Of a DNA stretch of 13,967 nt, positions 13,523 through 13,967 are shown piece by piece. This stretch comes from Candidatus Bathyarchaeota archaeon. GTDB lineage: Archaea; Thermoproteota; Bathyarchaeia; 40CM-2-53-6; RBG-13-38-9. Every line of letters starts with the position of its first letter. Position 1 is the first letter of the stretch. The translations under genes and the position numbers were made by a program. The notes beneath the pieces are model-generated. The model searched no databases and was not told the origin of the DNA. It saw nothing but the letters and a program-made list of their open reading frames with translations. The stretch spans positions 1-13,967 of the forward strand of contig DAOUZW010000014.1 of assembly GCA_030671315.1 (NCBI GenBank), in the 5' to 3' direction.

Positions 13523-13693
13523 TTAGATATTTGAGAAATCTTTCTTGGGAATTCTGGCGATCTTCTCCTTAACGGCACTAGTTATGAATGCTTCTCTACT
13601 ATAGTATAACTTAGAATATCTGATAATCTGATCTATGTCTTTGATCATGGCTTCAGAGAAATAAACAATATCGCGATCACTTCTTTCAGGCAA
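13523..13693 (-). CDS. Small ribbon-helix-helix DNA-binding protein 2
   Basis: This is a 56-residue protein that a 60-residue cutoff would miss. It starts at TTG 13693 and ends at TAA 13525-13523. It has the RHH order: a strand (RDIVYFS, residues 7-13), helix 1 (EAMIKDIDQIIRYS), a turn with KLYYSREA, and helix 2 (AFITSAVKEKIARI). It lines up with the first RHH protein along most of its length: DIVYFSEAMIKDID against ELIYVPECLVQEID, SKLYYSRE against SRLYRNRE, and AVKEKI in both. GAGGAA (13706-13701) lies seven bases before the TTG, and an in-frame stop directly precedes it, so the start is well supported. It is likely an autoregulated repressor; an inverted repeat brackets its putative TATA box. 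Confidence 0.72.
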   Translation of the reverse strand: MPERSDRDIVYFSEAMIKDIDQIIRYSKLYYSREAFITSAVKEKIARIPKKDFSNI

Positions 13694-13700
13694 TTATGTC

Positions 13701-13706
13701 TTCCTC
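13701..13706 (-). promoter_or_regulatory. Shine-Dalgarno site of the second RHH gene
   Basis: GAGGAA on the minus strand, seven bases before the TTG start, supports translation of this short gene from a non-ATG codon. Confidence 0.55.
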
Positions 13707-13713
13707 ACGAAGT

Positions 13714-13770
13714 CAAATCAAATGTAAATTCTGTATAGATTAGAAAGTTTTCAATATAACATTTGATTTG
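13714..13770. repeat. 12-base perfect inverted repeat around the second RHH promoter
   Basis: CAAATCAAATGT (13714-13725) and its exact reverse complement ACATTTGATTTG (13759-13770) are separated by 33 bases. Between them the minus strand has GTTATATTGA (13760-13751), a TATA-like box whose predicted transcript start (near 13730) also falls inside the bracketed region. Each arm is a doubled CAAAT. Such a pair fits an operator to which an RHH repressor binds cooperatively, shutting off its own promoter. Confidence 0.5.
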
Positions 13771-13877
13771 GCTGAAGCATAGATGTTACATACTTTATAT
13801 TTCAGCAATATTTCATGTTTCAGAAAATAATTTTTGATTGAAGATCAAGTTTCATTTCTTTTGAGGCAAGGGAGAAT

Positions 13878-13967
13878 TTATGGCATAAGCAGATAAAGCC
13901 CAGTCATCTCCCATATCGCTCCGAGTACTAATAGAATTATCACAATGATATACAATCTTCCTGTATC
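13878..13967 (-). CDS. C-terminal fragment of a small membrane protein
   Basis: One minus-strand frame is open from the right edge to a TAA at 13880-13878, giving 29 residues. They form one hydrophobic helix after a basic residue (GRLYIIVIILLVLGAIWE) and a short end (MTGLYLLMP), as in the last membrane segment of a small protein. A second frame over the same bases is also open but lacks any pattern. The gene, if real, begins outside the window. The family is not recognised. Confidence 0.35.
   Translation of the reverse strand, partial: DTGRLYIIVIILLVLGAIWEMTGLYLLMP

Noticed and set aside
13226..13693. Toxin-antitoxin module
   Set aside because: Both genes encode RHH proteins and no PIN, RelE or other toxin frame lies beside them within the window.
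13029..13705. 14-base direct repeat AATTATGTCTTCCT (13029-13042 and 13692-13705) as a sign of a decayed third RHH gene
   Set aside because: The downstream bases do not continue the RHH similarity and hit a stop within a few codons; a 14-base match in this window is compatible with chance, helped by the Shine-Dalgarno content.
1..13967. tRNA, rRNA, CRISPR array, insertion sequence or attachment site
   Set aside because: No T-arm GTTCRA-type cloverleaf, no spaced repeats and no transposase or integrase was seen on either strand by eye.

Overview
The window is an AT-rich, gene-dense stretch that most likely comes from an archaeon. The reasons are the mix of families (a COG2232-like ATP-grasp ligase, a zinc-ribbon/helix-turn-helix protein, small ribbon-helix-helix proteins, RCK-domain proteins, a lone ECF-type S component), TATA-like boxes about 25-30 bases before likely transcript starts, U-rich stretches after genes, and many TTG/GTG starts paired with Shine-Dalgarno sites such as GAGG, GGTGAT and AGGAGG. 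A mesophilic TACK-group lineage (Nitrososphaeria or Bathyarchaeia) would fit, but no rRNA or lineage marker is present, so this is a guess.

Layout from left to right. A 5'-truncated membrane-anchored NTF2-like protein (to 629) ends in a hairpin/T-run terminator. A COG2232-like ATP-grasp ligase (849-2066) and an ECF S-component-like membrane protein (2173-2913) follow on the + strand. Converging on them is a tight three-gene minus-strand operon (6869 to 2994): a P2-type cation ATPase with Na,K-ATPase-like ion-site motifs, an RCK_N-RCK_C protein (4-base overlap), and an RCK_N-only protein whose Shine-Dalgarno overlaps the preceding stop. Diverging from it is a DrrA/DrrB-type ABC-2 exporter pair (7076-8790, 4-base overlap). 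On the minus strand come a zinc-ribbon/HTH protein, a GNAT acetyltransferase and a fumarylacetoacetate-hydrolase-family enzyme. An MFS transporter split into two six-helix halves (11031-12205, TAATG junction) diverges from the hydrolase gene. A short MazG-like pyrophosphohydrolase and a DUF1508 protein follow on the minus strand. The right end holds two small convergent, related ribbon-helix-helix proteins (13226-13411 and 13523-13693); the second has a 12-base perfect inverted repeat upstream that brackets a TATA-like box. A fragment of a small membrane protein runs off the right edge.

The most distinctive unit is the ATPase-RCK-RCK operon. RCK/TrkA proteins normally gate K+ channels or Trk/Ktr transporters. 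Here no TrkH/KtrB-like subunit is visible, and the tight translational coupling suggests that the RCK proteins sense nucleotide or ion status for a primary cation pump. This is an inference. The second candidate of interest is the RHH pair and its inverted-repeat promoter. The rest is ordinary transport, housekeeping and regulatory content.
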